The notes under the pieces: model-generated
What the model was told of the DNA's origin: nothing
Databases searched by the model: none
Seen by the model: the letters and a program-made list of their open reading frames with translations, nothing else
From: Nevskiaceae bacterium
GTDB lineage: Bacteria > Pseudomonadota > Gammaproteobacteria > Steroidobacterales > Steroidobacteraceae
DNA: 64,000 nucleotides
Direction of reading: 5' to 3'
Assembly (NCBI GenBank): GCA_018883185.1
Contig: VEQP01000001.1
Span: 1 to 64,000 of the forward strand
Program-made: the position numbers and the translations under genes
Shown: positions 50,095-59,206 of the stretch, piece by piece
Layout of the letters: the number at the start of each line of letters is the position of its first letter
Position numbering within the stretch: position 1 is the stretch's first letter

Positions 50095-51105
50095 TCAGGC
50101 GCCGACGTCCAGTCGGCGTGGCCAGGTCGCTTTGGCGACGCGCAACAGATTTCCGCCAAGCACCTTGCGCACGTCAGCAACGCGATAGCCGAGGCGCAGC
50201 AGTTCGGCCGCGATTTCAGGCATCTGCTCGGGAGCCACGAGCCGCAGACCTCCGGCGTAGCCGCCCTCAGCGGGAAAGGTCTGTGGATGCACCTTGAAGT
50301 AGTCCTCTAGCTCCTGCATGTCGAACACGTAGTCGAGTCCGATGCCCACGTGGTCGATCCCGACCAGTTGGACGACGTGGTCGATATGTCGCGCGACGGT
50401 GGCCGAGCTGTTGTCGTTGGCGCCGAGGAACATGCCGATGCCATTGATGCCGACGACGCCGCCCGTCGCAGCGCAGGCGCGGATCGCCTCGTCGCGGATG
50501 TTCCGTTTGTGCTTCCACAACGCGAGCGGATTGGAGTGCGAAAAAATCACCGGCTTGGTGGCATGCCGCATCACGTCCATGGTGGTTCGATGCCCGGTGT
50601 GGCTGCAGCAGGCGGTCATGCCCACCCGCTCCATCTCCGTGACCACCGCACGCCCGAACTTCGTCAGACCCCGATCGGTATCCTGACAGCCGCCTCCCAA
50701 CAGATTGTTGCGGTTGTAGGCCATGGACATCCAGCGCACGCCGAGGTCTCGATACGTCTCGACGAGGCTGAGCTGGCCGTTGAGCGCGCTGCCGCCCTCG
50801 ATGTCGAAGAACACGCCGAGACGGCGGTCCGCTCGCGTCAGGTCGGCGACTGTTGCCACCAGTCGGTACTGGCGGGGGTGGCGGCGGATCCAACTGCGGA
50901 AGGCGGCCAGCATCCGGAAAGACTCGGCCCACGGAATCGCGTCGAAACCCACATTGAGACCGACCACGCGCGTTCCCGCCCGTCGGTAGCGCTCCAGTTG
51001 CGGCAGGAACCTCTCGTCTTCCGCGCGCAGTGGCATGCAGGCATGGTTGTCCCAGACGAGTGTTCCAGCGAGTAGTTCTCGTACGCGGGAGTCGGTCGAG
51101 TCCAT
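50095..51105 (-). CDS. M19 membrane-dipeptidase family protein
   Basis: 336 residues, renal-dipeptidase barrel. Metal-site positions: His21 in WDNHACMP, Glu103 (FFDIEGG), His169 (CSHTGH), His190 (FSHSN) and Asp257 (GIGLDY). The normal H-x-D reads His21-Ala-Cys23, so the Asp ligand is Cys. No signal peptide, so cytoplasmic. M19 genes of this kind often neighbour glycine-betaine/dimethylglycine/sarcosine catabolic genes, and here it is divergent from soxB (145-bp spacer). Substrate may be a dipeptide or a related small amide. Confidence 0.82.
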   Translation of the reverse strand: MDSTDSRVRELLAGTLVWDNHACMPLRAEDERFLPQLERYRRAGTRVVGLNVGFDAIPWAESFRMLAAFRSWIRRHPRQYRLVATVADLTRADRRLGVFFDIEGGSALNGQLSLVETYRDLGVRWMSMAYNRNNLLGGGCQDTDRGLTKFGRAVVTEMERVGMTACCSHTGHRTTMDVMRHATKPVIFSHSNPLALWKHKRNIRDEAIRACAATGGVVGINGIGMFLGANDNSSATVARHIDHVVQLVGIDHVGIGLDYVFDMQELEDYFKVHPQTFPAEGGYAGGLRLVAPEQMPEIAAELLRLGYRVADVRKVLGGNLLRVAKATWPRRLDVGA

Positions 51106-51250
51106 GGGTGTCTCCGTTCAAGCTTGGAAGTACAGACGCAGCAGCGCTGCGGGCACTCATCGAGCGCTGCGCGCACTCGACGAGTACTGAGGGGTCCAAC
51201 GTCTGCTGCGTCCATCAACACGTCGACAATGCTCGCAATCGGGTTGATCG

Positions 51251-52495
51251 GTGTCCAAGTATTCCTTCGCGCGACTCGCAATGCACGCCCTGCAAGGCCA
51301 TCGGCGCTGGCCGCGTGTGCTGCGCGATCCGTCACCGCGAGAGGCCTACGACGTCATCATCGTGGGCGGCGGCGGCCACGGTTTAGCCACGGCGTACCAT
51401 CTCGCCCGGGACCACGGCATCCGTCGGGTGGCGGTGCTTGAGCGCGCCGCGATTGGTCAGGGAAACAGCGGCCGCAACACCCAGGTGTCGCGTTCCGATT
51501 ACTTCCATTTGGTGAGTTCACGTTTTTATGAGCGGTCACTGCAGCTCTACGAGGGCCTGTCGCGGGAACTGAACTTCAACGTGATGCTCAGCCAGCGCGG
51601 CAAGATCAACTTGGCGCATGACAGCCATGAACTCGAGATCCTGCGTCGCGCCACCAACGCCTGTCGCGCCAACGGCGTCGATGGCGAGATGCTCTCGGCC
51701 GAGGACCTGTACCGGTTGATGCCAGCGCTGAACCGCCATGCTCGCTATCCGATCATCGGTGGCAGCGTCCAGTGGCGCGGCGGCATTTCTCGACATGACG
51801 CCGTGGTCTCTGCTTATGCCCGTGCGGCAACCGGGTTGGGCGTCGACATCATCCAGGGCTGCGAGGTGCGAGATTTCCTGCGCCGGGGTGACACCCTGGT
51901 CGGCGTCGAGACCAACCGCGGCCGGATCGCGGCCCCGCGGATCTGCCTCGCCGTTGCCGGGCACTCCACGCAGTTGGCCCGCAAAGCGGGGCTTGAACTG
52001 CCGCTGACCAGCATGGCGCTGCAGGCCATGGTCAGCGAACCGGTAAAGCCCCTGCTTGATCACGTTGTGATGTCGGCCAAGATTCATGTGTACCTCAGCC
52101 AGTCCGATCGCGGCGAAATCGTCATCGGTGGCGGCGCCGATGCCTACCCGTCGTATGCGCAACGTGGCGGTCTGCCGCTGCTGGAAGCCAACGTCCGCGC
52201 GGCGCTCGAACTGTTTCCTGCGCTGTCGCGGCTGCGTCTCATGCGTCAGTGGGCGGGCACGGTGGACATCTCGCCGGACACCACGCCGATCATGGGGCCG
52301 ACGCCGGTTCCGGGCCTCTACGTCAACTGCGGCTGGGGTACGGGCGGCTACAAAGCGATTCCTGCGGGTGGCGAAACCATGGCGTATACGCTGGCGACCG
52401 GACGCCCCCACCGGCTGATCGAAGCCTTTGGTCTCGATCGCTTCGTGGCAGGACGCCTCATCGACGAGGGCGCCGCCGCCGGGGTCGCTCACTGA
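51251..52495 (+). CDS. soxB: Sarcosine oxidase beta subunit
   Basis: 414 residues from the GTG at 51251. The N-terminus MSKYSFARLAMHALQGHRRW and the FAD motif YDVIIVGGGGHGLATAYHLA are characteristic of heterotetrameric SoxB. It carries FAD and the covalent FMN region (NTQVSRSDYFH), with a DAO fold throughout. It oxidatively demethylates sarcosine to glycine, passing the one-carbon unit to tetrahydrofolate on SoxA. First gene of soxB-soxA-soxG and a gamma-glutamyltransferase-family gene, all overlapping. Confidence 0.93.
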   Translation: MSKYSFARLAMHALQGHRRWPRVLRDPSPREAYDVIIVGGGGHGLATAYHLARDHGIRRVAVLERAAIGQGNSGRNTQVSRSDYFHLVSSRFYERSLQLYEGLSRELNFNVMLSQRGKINLAHDSHELEILRRATNACRANGVDGEMLSAEDLYRLMPALNRHARYPIIGGSVQWRGGISRHDAVVSAYARAATGLGVDIIQGCEVRDFLRRGDTLVGVETNRGRIAAPRICLAVAGHSTQLARKAGLELPLTSMALQAMVSEPVKPLLDHVVMSAKIHVYLSQSDRGEIVIGGGADAYPSYAQRGGLPLLEANVRAALELFPALSRLRLMRQWAGTVDISPDTTPIMGPTPVPGLYVNCGWGTGGYKAIPAGGETMAYTLATGRPHRLIEAFGLDRFVAGRLIDEGAAAGVAH

Positions 52496-55491
52496 TGGCC
52501 CGACCCGGTCAGATCGCCGACGCCGAATCCGCGGTCGCACGCGACAGTTTTCGCTTGCCGACGGGCGGTGGGATCGATCGCTCGCGCATCATCGGTTTTC
52601 GCTGGGACGGGCGGCCGCTGACCGCCTATGTTGGTGACACGCTGGCCTCCGCGCTGCTTGCGCAGGGCGAGCGCGTGGTGGCTCGCAGTTTCAAGTTTCA
52701 TAGGCCACGCGGCATTCTGAGTGCAGGCGCGGAGGAGCCCAACGGCCTCGTGGCAGTCGGCAGCGGCGAGCGCATCGAGCCGACTGCGCGCGCCACCTTG
52801 CTGCCGGTGTTCGATGGTCTCGAGGCGAGACCGCAGAATTGCTGGCCGGGTCTGCATTTCGATGTCGGTCGCGTGCTCGATGTGCTGGCGCCGCTCTGGC
52901 CGGCTGGCTTTTACAACAAGACCTTCATCTGGCCCTCCTGGCGCGCCTACGAGGGTCTGATCCGCCGCACCGCCGGTCTTGGCGAGGCGCCGCGCGCGGC
53001 GGACCCGGATTGCTATGAGGCCGTCAACCTTAACTGCGACCTGCTGATCGTCGGCAGCGGCGCCGCGGGCCTCGGCGCAGCCATGGTGGCCGCTCGCGCG
53101 GGTGCTACGGTCGTGCTGGTCGAGCAGGACCCGCAATTCGGCGGCCACCTGCTCGTCGAGTCCGCGACCATCGACACGCTACCGGCCATCGAGTGGGTGC
53201 GGCGCACGGTGAGCGAACTGCGGCAAAACCCTCGCGTCCGACTGCTGCCGGCTACGACGGCTTTCGGCCTCTATGATCACGGCCACGCGGGCCTGCTCGA
53301 GCGAGTCACTGACCTCGATGCCGCCGCCGCAGTGCGTCACCGGTACTGGCGCGTTCACGCGCGCGCCACTGTCGTTGCCGCAGGCGCCATCGAGCAGCCG
53401 TGGGTGTTCGAATACAACGATCTGCCGGGCATCATGCTCGCTGGCGCGGTACGCAGCTATCTGCGTCGGCAGGCGGTCGCGGTCGGTCGGCGTGTCGTGT
53501 TCGCGACCAACAACGACTCGGCCTATCTCGCGGCACTCGATTTGGCTCGCGCCGGAGTGGCTGTTGCCGCCTTGGTGGACAGCCGTGCCGAGCCGCCGAG
53601 CGCACTGACAGCCGAACTGCGTGCGGTGGGTGTATCGGTGCACGCCGATGCCGTCATCGGTCGCGCCCGCGGCGGCAAGCAGCTGGAGGCGGTCGAGATT
53701 TGCTCGCGCCAGCCGGGTGCAGCGACGCTGCGTGTCGACTGCGATGCGCTCGGCATGTCTGCAGGCTGGGCGCCCGCGGTGCATCTGTGGTCGCAGGCGC
53801 GCGGTCGTCTGCGCTTCGACGACGATCGACAATGCTTTTTGCCGATCCATGGCAGCGCACCGCTTGCGGTAGCCGGTGCGCTCGCCGGTGCCCACGGCCT
53901 CGCCGACTGTTTCGCGAGTGCCTCCGCAGCGCTGCTCGCTGAGTCGGCGCGTGCCGGGCTGCCGCTGCACACTGCGCAATCGATGCCGCGGGTCGACGAG
54001 TTTCACTCGAGTCACCAAGTGGACAAGACCAGAGTCTCACCCCGAGGACGACGGCATCGCCAATGGGTGGACTACGCGCACGATGTGACGCTCGCCGATC
54101 TCGATCTAGCCGTCAGGGAGGGCTTCGACGCCATCGAGCATCTGAAGCGGTATACCACCGTCGGCATGTCGGTGGACCAAGGCAAGACGAGCAACCTCAA
54201 TGCCCTGCTGGTGACGGCGTCCCTGACCGGTCGGCCCGCTGAGGCGGTGGGTACGACGACCTTTCGCCCGCCCTACTCGCCGGTCACGCTGGGTGCGCTC
54301 GCCGGAGGCGATACCGGCGAATTCTATGCGCCCCGTCGGCACTTGCCCGCGCACGCCGAGCACGCCCGGCTAGGCGCTGTGTTCGAAGAAGCCTCAGGTT
54401 GGATGCGACCGGCGTGGTACCCGCGTTCCGGCGAGTCGAAGCAGCAGGCTATCAGCCGCGAAGTCCTCGCCGTGCGCGATACGGTAGGTCTGTTCGATGC
54501 GTCACCGCTCGGCAAGATCGAGGTGCAGGGGTCGGACGCCGCGCGCTTCCTCGACTCGTTCTACGTCAACAATATCCGCACGCTGGAGATTGGTCGCACC
54601 CGCTACGGTCTGATGCTCAACGAGAACGGCGTGATCATCGACGACGGCACGATCGCGCGCCTCGGTCCGCAGCATTTCCTGCTCACTACCACCAGCGGCG
54701 GCGCCACGCGGATCGCCCATTGGCTCGACGACTGGCGACAGTGCGAATGGCCGCAGCTTGAGGTGGTCCTCACACCGGTGACAACGCAGTGGGCAACCAT
54801 CGCCCTCGCCGGGCCTCGCGCGCGCGAGGTGTTGTCTGACTTCGATACCGACATCGACCTGTCGCCGACGGCCTTGCCGCACATGCACATTCGCACTGGG
54901 CAGCTGGCCGGGGTACCGGTCCGATTGTATCGAGCCAGCTTTTCTGGCGAACTCGGCTACGAGATCAACGTGCCAGCACGGTATGCGCGCGCTCTGTGGC
55001 AGGCTCTCGAGGAGGCCGGGCGCCGCTTCGACATCACTCCGTACGGCACCGAGGCGCTGCTGTTGCTGCGTCTCGAAAAAAGCTTCCTGCACGTTGGCAT
55101 CGACACCGATGGCACGAGCTCACCGGACGACGTGGGCTGGGGTGAGATCGCGGCACGGAAGCAGGCCGACTACATCGGCAAACGCTCCCTGTCGCGTCCG
55201 GAGAACCGACGCGCCGACCGTCTGCAACTGGTCGGCCTCAGCGGTGACGATGACCTGCTGACTGTGGGGGCGCACCTGCGCCTGCCTGGCACCCAGGAAG
55301 GCAGCGACGGCTGGGTGACCTCCGCAGCCTTCAGCCCCACGCTCGGTAAACGGATCGCGCTCGGCGTGCTGCGTGGCGGCCGCTCGCGCATCGGTCAGCC
55401 GGTGACGCTGTTCGACTTCGGCCGTGAGGGAAGGGCGCAGGTTGCAGCGACCCCTTTCTTTGATCCCAAGGGCGAACGCCTGCATGGCTGA
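52495..55491 (+). CDS. soxA: Sarcosine oxidase alpha subunit
   Basis: 998 residues, ATG sharing one base with the soxB stop. N-terminal 2Fe-2S-like ferredoxin fold without the cysteine set (LTAYVGDTLASALLAQG, ARSFKFHRPRGILSAG), a dinucleotide-binding domain (LLIVGSGAAGLGAAMVAARA), and from about residue 610 a GcvT-like folate domain (YPRSGESKQQAISREVLAV, then LGYEINVPA). It binds NAD+ and channels formaldehyde from the beta subunit to tetrahydrofolate. Usual length. The expected soxD between soxB and soxA is missing and lies at 48330. Confidence 0.93.
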   Translation: MARPGQIADAESAVARDSFRLPTGGGIDRSRIIGFRWDGRPLTAYVGDTLASALLAQGERVVARSFKFHRPRGILSAGAEEPNGLVAVGSGERIEPTARATLLPVFDGLEARPQNCWPGLHFDVGRVLDVLAPLWPAGFYNKTFIWPSWRAYEGLIRRTAGLGEAPRAADPDCYEAVNLNCDLLIVGSGAAGLGAAMVAARAGATVVLVEQDPQFGGHLLVESATIDTLPAIEWVRRTVSELRQNPRVRLLPATTAFGLYDHGHAGLLERVTDLDAAAAVRHRYWRVHARATVVAAGAIEQPWVFEYNDLPGIMLAGAVRSYLRRQAVAVGRRVVFATNNDSAYLAALDLARAGVAVAALVDSRAEPPSALTAELRAVGVSVHADAVIGRARGGKQLEAVEICSRQPGAATLRVDCDALGMSAGWAPAVHLWSQARGRLRFDDDRQCFLPIHGSAPLAVAGALAGAHGLADCFASASAALLAESARAGLPLHTAQSMPRVDEFHSSHQVDKTRVSPRGRRHRQWVDYAHDVTLADLDLAVREGFDAIEHLKRYTTVGMSVDQGKTSNLNALLVTASLTGRPAEAVGTTTFRPPYSPVTLGALAGGDTGEFYAPRRHLPAHAEHARLGAVFEEASGWMRPAWYPRSGESKQQAISREVLAVRDTVGLFDASPLGKIEVQGSDAARFLDSFYVNNIRTLEIGRTRYGLMLNENGVIIDDGTIARLGPQHFLLTTTSGGATRIAHWLDDWRQCEWPQLEVVLTPVTTQWATIALAGPRAREVLSDFDTDIDLSPTALPHMHIRTGQLAGVPVRLYRASFSGELGYEINVPARYARALWQALEEAGRRFDITPYGTEALLLLRLEKSFLHVGIDTDGTSSPDDVGWGEIAARKQADYIGKRSLSRPENRRADRLQLVGLSGDDDLLTVGAHLRLPGTQEGSDGWVTSAAFSPTLGKRIALGVLRGGRSRIGQPVTLFDFGREGRAQVAATPFFDPKGERLHG

Positions 55492-56059
55492 GCCGGCGAC
55501 AACCCAGCGGCTTGCGGCTGAGCCGGCGCTGCCGGCCGGCGATACGCCCATCGCCCCGGGCACTGTGCTGCGCGTGCGGGGACCGCGCGCGCTAGTGCGA
55601 CTGCAGATTCCGCGGCGCATGATCCCTGACGCCGGTGCCATGCGCGTGGGTTCGACGATCCTGCCGAGCACGCCGGGTCGCTGTACGATCGGTGATCCGG
55701 CCGCATTGTGGTTGGCGCCAGACGGCTGGCTGCTGGTGAGCGAGTCGCGGGACGGCGCCTCGCTCGTCACCGAGATACGCCGCGACTGCGGCGAGCCTTC
55801 CGTGGCCGCCATCGATGTATCCGACTCGCTGGTCGTCCTCGAGCTCGACGGTCCGCGAACACGGGAACTGCTGGCGCGCGGCACGTCTGTCGAGCTTGCC
55901 GACGAAACACTGGTGCACGGCCGCTGCACGCGGCTGCGTTTCGCACAGTTACCGGTGATCCTGCGACCCCGCGATGCCGGGCGAGTTGAATTGATCGTGG
56001 ATCGCGGGCCGGCGGCATGGCTGCGCGACTGGTTCATCCATACGGGGAGTCTGCTATGA
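55484..56059 (+). CDS. soxG: Sarcosine oxidase gamma subunit
   Basis: 191 residues, starting 8 bases inside the end of soxA. Structure follows SoxG: a truncated GcvT/YgfZ-like fold with RRMIPDAGAMRVGSTILPST, LWLAPDGWLLVS and AAIDVSDSLVVLELDGPRTR. Contacts the alpha and beta subunits and has no cofactor of its own. Overlaps the following gene by ATGA. Confidence 0.85.
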   Translation: MAEPATTQRLAAEPALPAGDTPIAPGTVLRVRGPRALVRLQIPRRMIPDAGAMRVGSTILPSTPGRCTIGDPAALWLAPDGWLLVSESRDGASLVTEIRRDCGEPSVAAIDVSDSLVVLELDGPRTRELLARGTSVELADETLVHGRCTRLRFAQLPVILRPRDAGRVELIVDRGPAAWLRDWFIHTGSLL

Positions 56060-57834
56060 ACGGCAATCAGCGACGGGAGTTTCTCAAGGCGGCGGGCTTG
56101 GCGGCGAGCGGGGCCGCCGCGGCGGGCAGCGGCGCCGTCGCCGCGACGCCTCGTGCCAGTGCGCCCGCGATGTCGCGGCAGGGGCCGAAGGAGGTGGTGC
56201 GCGACAAGCGTGCGGTGGCGAGCAGCCAGAGTCCGATCGTCACCCGCGCAATGCTCGACACGCTGCGCGCCGGCGGCAACGCGGTGGACGCGGTCATCTG
56301 CGGCAGCATCGTCCAGGCGACCGTGCAACCGGAAATGACCAACCACACCGGTACCGTCAGCGCGCTGGTCTACGACGCAAAGACCGCCAAGGTCCACTAC
56401 CTCAACAGCAGCGGCACGCTGCACCCGACGCTGCCACCGTTCCGTCCTTACCCGCCCGGCGTCGGCGGCCTCGCTGCGGGCTCACCGATGGCCTGCATCC
56501 CGGGCTTCATGCCGGGCATGCGCGCCCTGCACGAACGTTTCGGCACTCGGCCGTGGGCCAGCCTCGTCGAGCCAGCGATCCCGTGGGCGGAAGATGGCTT
56601 CCCGGTCGACGAGTTCCAGCGCTCCCTGTTAGACCTATTTATTGATGGCTCTGCGTTCTTTCCGGATATGCGTGCGCTGTTCGCGCCCGAAGGCTGGTCG
56701 CCCTCAGTCGGCACACTGCTGCGCAACCCCGCGCTCGCACGCACGCTGCGCGGCCTTGCCGCAGAGGGCCCGGGATACTTCACGGAGGGGGAATGGGCGC
56801 GCGCGTTCGTCGCCCGCGGCAACGAACTCGGCTGGAAGGTCCAGCTCTCCGACCTCTCGGCGAATCCGCCGCGCTGGGTCGACCCGATCCGCTATCGGCA
56901 CAAACAGTACGAGATCGTGCAGCCGGCGCCCCCGGAACGGCAGGCGCTCTACTGCTGCATCGTGCTCGGCATCCTGCGCCACCTCGATGTGTCATCGCTC
57001 GGGCACTACAGCGAATCGGCCGAGAGTCTGTACTACATGGCGCAGGCCCTGCGCCGCGCCGGCTTCGAACTCGGCATGCTGCACGATCCGCAATTCTTTG
57101 ATACGCCGCTGGACGTCTGGATGTCCGAGGACTACCTCGCCAGTCTCGCCGCCATCCTCAAGCGCTCGCGTCCGAAGGCCGGCGTCGACCTGACGAAGCA
57201 CGTGGAGCTCTCCACGCATCCCGGATTCGCTCGGGCGTTCGGCTGGAACGGTGGCGCGCCCGAGCCGCCGTCGAAACAGCCGGCCGGCAGTTGCGAACTG
57301 ACCTGCGTGGACGCGCAGGGCAACTGGGTGCAGATGATGAATACCCTGCAGGCCGGCGGCATTCCGGGCATGGTTGTCGGCGGTGTACCGATGTGGGGCA
57401 CGCACGCGCAGTTCGGCATGGACGCCGCCATCCACGGCTGGCTCGGCGTGCCCGGCAGCCGCATCCGTTGCGTGATGAGCAATACGCTCGTGCTGCGCGA
57501 CGGCCGACCTTGGCTCTCGATGGGCTCGCCGGGCAATGTGTACTGCACCGTGCCGCAGATGCTGTCGAACGTACTCGATTACAGCTTCGAACCCTACGAG
57601 GCGGCGGTGCTGCCGCGTATGCTGCCGATGGCCGACGACTACGGCATCACGGTGGAGACGCGCATCCCGGAACGCGTGCTGCGCGATCTGGCGAAGCTCG
57701 GCGCCACCCTGCGCCCACTGCCGCCGTTCCATGTCCCGATGGGCTCTTACCAGCAGGCCTGGCGGGATCCGGTTACGGGCCGCCTCAGCGCCAGCACCGA
57801 CCCGCGGCGCGCCGGGCAGGCGGGTGGCTTCTAG
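56056..57834 (+). CDS. Gamma-glutamyltransferase family protein, Tat-exported
   Basis: 592 residues. Tat-like signal RREFLKAAGLA, then the family N-terminal part (AVASSQSPIVTRAMLDTLRAGGNAVDAV). The autocleavage site that normally reads T-T-H-x-S-V-V-D appears as Ser412-Cys413-Glu-Leu-Thr-Cys-Val-Asp, so the N-terminal nucleophile Thr is replaced by Ser with Cys following. The C-terminal family blocks (GGIPGMVVGGVPMWG, LSMGSPGNVY) are present. It could still be active with Ser or Cys as nucleophile, or act on other amides. Coupled to soxG (ATGA), which links it to N-methylglycine use. Confidence 0.78.
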   Translation: MNGNQRREFLKAAGLAASGAAAAGSGAVAATPRASAPAMSRQGPKEVVRDKRAVASSQSPIVTRAMLDTLRAGGNAVDAVICGSIVQATVQPEMTNHTGTVSALVYDAKTAKVHYLNSSGTLHPTLPPFRPYPPGVGGLAAGSPMACIPGFMPGMRALHERFGTRPWASLVEPAIPWAEDGFPVDEFQRSLLDLFIDGSAFFPDMRALFAPEGWSPSVGTLLRNPALARTLRGLAAEGPGYFTEGEWARAFVARGNELGWKVQLSDLSANPPRWVDPIRYRHKQYEIVQPAPPERQALYCCIVLGILRHLDVSSLGHYSESAESLYYMAQALRRAGFELGMLHDPQFFDTPLDVWMSEDYLASLAAILKRSRPKAGVDLTKHVELSTHPGFARAFGWNGGAPEPPSKQPAGSCELTCVDAQGNWVQMMNTLQAGGIPGMVVGGVPMWGTHAQFGMDAAIHGWLGVPGSRIRCVMSNTLVLRDGRPWLSMGSPGNVYCTVPQMLSNVLDYSFEPYEAAVLPRMLPMADDYGITVETRIPERVLRDLAKLGATLRPLPPFHVPMGSYQQAWRDPVTGRLSASTDPRRAGQAGGF

Positions 57835-57847
57835 CGCCAGCCGCCGA

Positions 57848-59206
57848 TCAGGTGAGCGCCGCGAGGAAGACTGTGCCGATGGCCGCCGGACACACGAGCC
57901 GCAGCATCCACAGGATCGCGCTGCGTACCCGCGGGCTCGACTGGGACAGGTTCTCGTCGAGCACCGCACGGGGCAGACGCCAGCCCACGAACACGGCCGT
58001 TAGCAGCGCACCGATTGGCAGCATCACGTTGGCGGTGATGTAGTCCGCCACATCGAACCAGGTGCGCTCGGTGAAGCGCTCGATCCCGCCGAGCGGGTGC
58101 CAGCCCGCAAGGAGATTGAACGACAGCAGCGACAGCAAGCCGAGCGCCCAGCTGGCACCGAGCATCGACACCACGGCTGTTCGCCGCGGCAAGCGCAGCC
58201 GCTGCTCGAACCAGGCCACGGCGGCCTCGATCCCTGCCATCGAGGGCGTGAGTGCCGCCACCACGAGCAGCACGAAGAACACCGTGCCGACGAGCTGGCC
58301 ACCTGGCATCAACGCGAAGGTAGCGGGCAGCACGTTGAAGACGAGATCCGGTCCCTGCGCGGGGTCCATCCCGAAGCGGAACACCAGCGGGAACACGAGC
58401 AGCGTGGCCAGCAGCGATACCACGAGGATGGACAGCACCGTGAGGGTGGCCGAGCGCAGCAATGAACTGTCGGCCGGCGCATAGGCGCCGTAGGCAATCA
58501 TCATCGCCATACCGACGCCCGTCGCATAGAAGGCCTGGCCGATGGCCGTCAGGGCCACTTCGCCGTCGATGCGCGCGAAATCGGGCTGGAAGGCAAAGGC
58601 GAGACCGCGCGCCACATCGCCCGTGACCAGCGCGTAGACCACAAGCAGCCCGAGCAGGCCAAGCAGCACCGGTGCGCGCCAGCGGTTGACGAGCTCAAGC
58701 CCACGCACGACGCCCCGGCTGCAGATGAAGCCGAGCAGTGCGAGGAAAGCGAGGTGCCAGGCGCCCATGGTCAAAGGGTCGGCGAGGAATCCCCGCCACT
58801 CGGCGGCGAGTTGCGGCGTGCCGAGTCCGTTGAGCTGCCCGCTTGCGCACTTCCAGGCGTAGGCCAGCACCCAGCCGGCGATGATGGTGTAGTAGGACAT
58901 CACCACGAAGGTCGCCAGGGTGCCGAGCACGCCGATCGCGTTCCATGCCCGCGAGCGCCCCGCCGCCACGGCGACCGCACCGGCGGCCTGCGCGGGGTTC
59001 AGCCGCGCCCGTCGCCCGATGAGGAACTCGGCAACCAGCATCGGGATGGCGATCATCACGCAGGCGGCGACGAACACGAGGATGAAGGCACTGCCGCCCT
59101 GCGTACCGACGAGATAAGGGAAGCGCCAGATGCTGCCCAAGCCCACCGCGGCCCCGATGGTCGCCAGGTAGAAACCGAGTCCCGAGGACCAGCGCGCGGC
59201 GCTCAT
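57848..59206 (-). CDS. NSS family sodium-dependent amino-acid symporter
   Basis: 452 residues, about 12 transmembrane segments. TM1 has the LeuT-type signature (YLATIGAAVGLGSIWRFPY), with GGSAFILVF following. Such proteins import amino acids with sodium. The start overlaps the DUF885 gene end by 4 bases on the same strand, so it is the last gene of P450 - DUF885 - NSS. It would import the amino acids freed in the periplasm by the exported peptidase. Substrate is not determinable. Confidence 0.9.
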   Translation of the reverse strand: MSAARWSSGLGFYLATIGAAVGLGSIWRFPYLVGTQGGSAFILVFVAACVMIAIPMLVAEFLIGRRARLNPAQAAGAVAVAAGRSRAWNAIGVLGTLATFVVMSYYTIIAGWVLAYAWKCASGQLNGLGTPQLAAEWRGFLADPLTMGAWHLAFLALLGFICSRGVVRGLELVNRWRAPVLLGLLGLLVVYALVTGDVARGLAFAFQPDFARIDGEVALTAIGQAFYATGVGMAMMIAYGAYAPADSSLLRSATLTVLSILVVSLLATLLVFPLVFRFGMDPAQGPDLVFNVLPATFALMPGGQLVGTVFFVLLVVAALTPSMAGIEAAVAWFEQRLRLPRRTAVVSMLGASWALGLLSLLSFNLLAGWHPLGGIERFTERTWFDVADYITANVMLPIGALLTAVFVGWRLPRAVLDENLSQSSPRVRSAILWMLRLVCPAAIGTVFLAALT

